From NCBI GenBank assembly GCA_020634555.1, contig JACKBK010000029.1, positions 1 through 41,893 of the forward strand: a DNA stretch of 41,893 bases, written 5' to 3'. The notes below the pieces were generated by a model. That model was not told where the DNA came from, ran no database searches, and saw only the letters and a program-made list of their open reading frames with translations. Both the position numbers and the translations under genes were made by a program. This DNA is from Caldilineae bacterium (lineage in GTDB: Bacteria; Chloroflexota; Anaerolineae; JAAEKA01). This document shows, piece after piece, positions 39,014-41,893 of the stretch (its first letter is position 1; every line of letters starts with the position of its first letter).

Positions 39014-39233
39014 GCTGAGCAGCGGGGCGCGCCGTCCAGACTCGCACCGTGGAGGGCGTGGTAGTGAGCGAGGGTGCGCCGACGGTGGGTGTCGTCCTCC
39101 AGACCGCGGGCGATGGCATGGTGTGGGTGATGGTTAACCCGCAGTAGCCGCTGCAGCGAAGGGCCGTACTTTTCCTCGTAGAGACGCAATAGGAACACCA
39201 TCGGCGTTTTTTCCCGAAGCAACCGAGGTTGGC

Positions 39234-39239
39234 TATAAT
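39234..39239 (+). promoter_or_regulatory. -10 element of the M23 endopeptidase gene
   Basis: A perfect TATAAT with a weak TTCCCG-like -35 at 17 bases. The start point would be about 39246, which excludes the upstream in-frame start at 39243. Confidence 0.5.
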
Positions 39240-39243
39240 CTCT

Positions 39244-39276
39244 TGTTGTCCGCTTCCTCAGCGGGAACGGACAACA
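39244..39276 (+). promoter_or_regulatory. 5' end hairpin of the M23 gene mRNA
   Basis: TGTTGTCCG (39244-39252) pairs perfectly with CGGACAACA (39268-39276), directly abutting the ribosome site GGAG. It lies at the predicted mRNA 5' end. It may protect the message or influence access to the ribosome site. Confidence 0.5.
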
Positions 39277-39287
39277 GGAGTCTCGAC

Positions 39288-40454
39288 TTGTCTATCCACC
39301 ACACTGTCCGGCCAATATTCGCCCGTTTCACCGCCGCGCCACAGATCGGCGCCTTCCTGGCTGCCCTGGCAGTGCTGCTGCTGGCCGGCTGCTCGGCCGC
39401 ACAGCCGGAGCCAACGGCCACACCGCTGCCGACGGATACACCCACAGCTACGCTCACACCGTCAGCGACGCCGACGGCCACAGCGACCGCGACTCGCACG
39501 GCCACAGCGACTCCCACGGCAACTGCCACCAACACGCCCGCGCCGACCGACACCGCGACGCCAACCGTTACCGCGACGGCGACACCCAGCGCCACGCTGA
39601 CAGCCGCTCAATCCAGCCTGGCAGCCAATGTGCTGGTAACCTCGACGCCCATCGTCCCCGGCGGGCCATGGCCCACGCCCGATGTGTCGCAGGCCAGCGA
39701 CCACTACTGGCTGGGCCGGCCGACCGGTCCCGGCACCACGCAGTGGGCCAGCCCGTTCTATCCCTACGCCAGCACCGGCCAGGGCGCCTATCTGGTGCAT
39801 CACGGCGCGGACATCGCCAACCCGACCGGAACAACGCTGCTGGCGCCGGTGGACGGCACGGTGGTCTTCGCCGGCTCCGACAGCGAGACCGCCGTCGGAC
39901 CGACCACCAACTTCTTCGGCAACGCAGTGGTCATCGAGATGGACCGGCGCTACCTGGACCAGCCGGTCTACGTGCTGCTGGGCCACATGTCCAGCGTGGC
40001 TGTGCACCCCGGACAACGCGTGCAGCGCGGCCAGAAGGTCGGCGAGGTGGGCAGCACGGGCATTGCCCTGGGTCCCCACGTCCACGTGGAGGTGCGCATC
40101 GGCGTCAACGACTACGACCATACCCGCAATCCCGAGTTCTGGCTGGAGCCGCTGGCGGGACATGGCACCGTGGCCGGCCGCGTGCTGACCGCCGACGGAC
40201 GCCATCTGCCCGAGGTGCCACTGCTGTTCTATCCCGGACCGGACTTCAACTCCCCGCGCTACTACGCCTATACCTACATCGACGGGCTGGGGCTGATCCA
40301 CCCCGACGACCAGTGGGGAGAGAACTTCCTGCTGTCCGACCTGCCGGCCGGCGACTATCTGGTGGAAGCCACAGTCAACGGCAAGGTGTACCGCCAGAAC
40401 GTCACAGTCCAGGCGGGCAAGACCTCCTGGGTGGAGATCCGCACCGATAATTAA
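39288..40454 (+). CDS. M23 (LytM-type) peptidase lipoprotein
   Basis: The start is taken as the TTG at 39288, seven bases after AGGAG and downstream of the predicted transcription start. The 388-residue protein has a lipoprotein signal (LLAGC, Cys35), a Thr/Ala/Pro-rich linker (about 38-105), an M23 zinc endopeptidase domain with H171 and D175 in HHGADIA and H264 and H266 in HVHVEV (the full zinc/catalytic set), and a C-terminal carboxypeptidase-regulatory-like beta domain (about 303-388: GRVLTADGRHLPEVPLLFYPG). It should cut peptide bridges of peptidoglycan. The product is anchored outside the cytoplasmic membrane. Confidence 0.92.
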   Translation: MSIHHTVRPIFARFTAAPQIGAFLAALAVLLLAGCSAAQPEPTATPLPTDTPTATLTPSATPTATATATRTATATPTATATNTPAPTDTATPTVTATATPSATLTAAQSSLAANVLVTSTPIVPGGPWPTPDVSQASDHYWLGRPTGPGTTQWASPFYPYASTGQGAYLVHHGADIANPTGTTLLAPVDGTVVFAGSDSETAVGPTTNFFGNAVVIEMDRRYLDQPVYVLLGHMSSVAVHPGQRVQRGQKVGEVGSTGIALGPHVHVEVRIGVNDYDHTRNPEFWLEPLAGHGTVAGRVLTADGRHLPEVPLLFYPGPDFNSPRYYAYTYIDGLGLIHPDDQWGENFLLSDLPAGDYLVEATVNGKVYRQNVTVQAGKTSWVEIRTDN

Positions 40455-40478
40455 GCCACCAAGGGGGTTGGCAAAGCC

Positions 40479-40949
40479 ATGCGTTCAATTGCAACACGGC
40501 TACTACTTATGCTTTTTCTGGTGTCAATGCTCGGTGGTTGTATACCCATCGCCAGACTGCGAAAAGGTGACCTGTCGAAGTACACGACACCACTGGATCG
40601 CGAGACAATCACTTATGTATGCGAACAATTTGATCTTGGCGATACGCGGCTGTGCCAGCCCGGAAACGTTGTCTATGCGCCGGACTTCTTTCCCACGTTT
40701 CTGGCCAGCTTTCAAACAGGTGTGTCAACACGAGCAGACGTTGCGGCACAGCTGGGGAGGTATGAATACGATTGCGAAGAACCCACATATTACCCCCGTT
40801 TAGACGTAACGAACTACTGGTGCAGTTACGATTTGAATGGTGACAAGGTCTTTTGGTTTGGGGTAAAATATCAGGTTATGAGCGAGGACGGGATAGCATC
40901 CATGGATGACGTTGTTTCGGGAAGGGTAGGGACAATCGGAGACGACTAA
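40479..40949 (+). CDS. Small lipoprotein, unknown function
   Basis: A 156-residue lipoprotein with signal ending LGGC (Cys21) and a mature part with four further cysteines and many aromatics (YEYDCEEPTYYPRLDVTNYWCSYDLNGDKVFWFGVKY). I do not recognise a family. The ATG follows an AGGGGG ribosome site. It starts 24 bases after the M23 gene and is probably co-transcribed. Its base composition looks less GC-rich than its neighbours, which may mark a transferred or fast-evolving gene. Confidence 0.72.
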   Translation: MRSIATRLLLMLFLVSMLGGCIPIARLRKGDLSKYTTPLDRETITYVCEQFDLGDTRLCQPGNVVYAPDFFPTFLASFQTGVSTRADVAAQLGRYEYDCEEPTYYPRLDVTNYWCSYDLNGDKVFWFGVKYQVMSEDGIASMDDVVSGRVGTIGDD

Positions 40950-41014
40950 TCAGGCCGTTTCATTGTGGCTGGTGGCTAGCACTACAACGAGACTACGATA
41001 CTGCGGCACCTGAA

Positions 41015-41097
41015 CGATGATTGAAATCATCGGCTGATAGGAAAAACATGTTGAAACATGTTGCCGAAGTGGTGGTTCGAGTATGCTGAAGCATACT
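41015..41097. repeat. Array of three 18-nt hairpins with TGAA loops
   Basis: Three hairpins, each a 7-bp perfect stem with a 4-base TGAA loop but with unrelated stems: CGATGAT/ATCATCG (41015-41032), AACATGT/ACATGTT (41045-41062) and AGTATGC/GCATACT (41080-41097). Start spacings are 30 and 35 bases. On the minus strand the loops read TTCA. A fourth weak GAT-TTCA-ATC lies near 41114. The array sits between converging genes. Confidence 0.7.
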
Positions 41098-41134
41098 TTG
41101 GCTACCAGACACCGATTTCAATCTGTGGCAACGG

Positions 41135-41893
41135 CTACGGTTGTTCGCCGAACCAGCGTGCCTCCAACTCAGCCAGCGTCCCGTCTTCTTTTAGCGCCTG
41201 GAGCGTCTTGTCAACCTGCTGCTGCAAGATCGACGCTTTGCGCGGCATGACAACAACGTAGGGATCCGAGACGACCGGCTCAGGCGCGATCCGAAGCTGC
41301 GCGATCGAGGGAAACTGCAATGCGCTGACCCGGTCGACCAGCGCCGCATCCGCATCGCCGTCAACGACTGCCTGCAAAGCGTCCTGAGCAGTCTCCAGCG
41401 GCAGGATGACGGTTTCAGGAGACTGGCGGCGCAGCGCGCGGGCTTGCAGGTCGCCCTCCGATCCCCACTCTACCGCGATCCGCTGCCCGGCCAGATCCTC
41501 CAGAGTGTTCAGGTCGTCTCGGCCGGATGCGGCAACAAGCATCAGCCCGGCCTCGAAATAGGGCTGCGAGAAGGCCACGTCCTGGCTGAACTGCGGCTGA
41601 TAGGGCAGCGCTGACAGCGCCGTGTCCACGCGGCTGGCCCACACCGCGTCCACCAGACTGTCGAAGCCGACGCTTTCGATGCCGGCCTCCACCCCCCAAC
41701 GCGCTGCCATCTCGCGCGCCAGATCGACGTCGAAGCCAACCGGCCGGCCGGCCGCGTCCAGGGTCTCGAAAGGCGGGAAACTGGGGTCCATCGCCACCCG
41801 CCAGACACCGGTCTCCTCCATGCGCTCCCAAATACGATCGCGCGGCTGGCCCACCGTCCGCCACAACGTCAGCAGAAGCGCCAGCAGCAGAAG
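41135..41893 (-). CDS. Amino-acid-type ABC solute-binding protein (family 3), start outside window
   Basis: The frame is open to the window edge, upstream of the 243 residues shown from 41866. The added codons (LLLLALLLT) look like the end of a signal peptide or membrane anchor. The rest is a complete family 3 periplasmic-binding domain: GVWRVAMDPSFPPFETLDAAGRPVGFDVDLAREMAARWG, SVGFDSLVDAVWASRVDTALSALPYQPQFSQDVAFSQPYFEAGLMLV, LAGQRIAVEWGSEGD and a C-terminal ALKEDGTLAELEARWFG. It probably feeds an amino acid or small-polar-solute ABC importer encoded upstream, beyond the window. Confidence 0.9.
   Translation of the reverse strand, partial: LLLLALLLTLWRTVGQPRDRIWERMEETGVWRVAMDPSFPPFETLDAAGRPVGFDVDLAREMAARWGVEAGIESVGFDSLVDAVWASRVDTALSALPYQPQFSQDVAFSQPYFEAGLMLVAASGRDDLNTLEDLAGQRIAVEWGSEGDLQARALRRQSPETVILPLETAQDALQAVVDGDADAALVDRVSALQFPSIAQLRIAPEPVVSDPYVVVMPRKASILQQQVDKTLQALKEDGTLAELEARWFGEQP

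Noticed and set aside
38995..39222. Minus-strand 75-codon frame in the gap after the GH53 gene
   Set aside because: It overlaps the end of the GH53 gene, has no ribosome site, and its composition (many His and Arg) is not convincing. It could be a fragment of an old gene, but I cannot support that.
39433..39600. Repetitive GC-rich stretch resembling a microsatellite or short tandem array
   Set aside because: It encodes the Thr/Ala/Pro linker of the M23 lipoprotein. The repetition is explained by biased protein composition.

Overview
The window is about 42 kb of GC-rich bacterial chromosome with ordinary coding density. The best guess at origin is Chloroflexota (Anaerolineae/Caldilineae-like), and this is inference. 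Supporting signs are secreted lipoproteins whose lipobox is followed by long Thr/Pro/Ala linkers, a CpXC-type zinc-ribbon protein, tandem deoxynucleoside kinases, a fused transporter-spermidine-synthase-like protein, an ECF sigma/anti-sigma/polymer-forming membrane protein operon, and small palindromic elements scattered between genes. I saw no rRNA or tRNA gene, CRISPR array, transposase or phage gene. Both edges cut a gene: a VWA-domain protein on the left and an amino-acid-type solute-binding protein on the right.

Layout. 1-10.5 kb is mostly minus strand: hflX and an aminotransferase, der and an M28-like membrane-anchored protein that has lost two metal-site residues, a polytopic membrane protein plus a zinc-ribbon methyltransferase, then ECF sigma, zinc anti-sigma and a bactofilin-like/four-helix membrane protein. 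10.6-12.4 kb holds two tandem deoxynucleoside kinases on the plus strand, the first with a C-terminal tail resembling a decayed MazG domain. Facing them is a minus-strand operon of cinA, an HD phosphohydrolase (YfbR-like) and an LCP-family cell-wall protein. 15.6-20.5 kb holds a CpXC protein, then GNAT, ABC ATPase and ABC permease. 20.6-23.8 kb holds a LysM/L,D-transpeptidase, an orphan DrrA-like ABC ATPase with a leader-peptide-plus-hairpins 5' region, and a HEAT-repeat protein. 23.8-28.9 kb holds a VOC dioxygenase-like protein, a small hypothetical and a spermidine-synthase-like protein in one operon, then an APC-like permease and a lipoprotein.

29.0-39.0 kb is a coherent carbohydrate locus: a LacI-family regulator and a GH2 glycosidase on the minus strand, and a solute-binding lipoprotein with a C-terminal X25-like module, two MalF/MalG-type permeases and a secreted GH53 endo-beta-1,4-galactanase on the plus strand. 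The gene set parallels the ganR/ganSPQAB system of Bacillus. The likely job is extracellular cleavage of galactan, ABC import of the oligosaccharides and cytoplasmic hydrolysis by GH2. The two arms are driven by interleaved divergent promoters next to a CG-centred palindrome of the LacI operator type. The window ends with an M23 endopeptidase lipoprotein, a small lipoprotein, an array of short hairpins and the cut solute-binding protein.

The most unusual structures are the putative attenuator upstream of the orphan ABC ATPase (22.8-23.1 kb), the interleaved galactan-locus promoters (32.4 kb), a 228-bp nested inverted-repeat element between the binding-protein and permease genes (34.43-34.66 kb), a family of about 106-bp palindromic elements with GTAACTRCTCA ends (three clear copies and one divergent), and three equal 18-nt hairpins with different stems but the same TGAA loop (41.02-41.10 kb).
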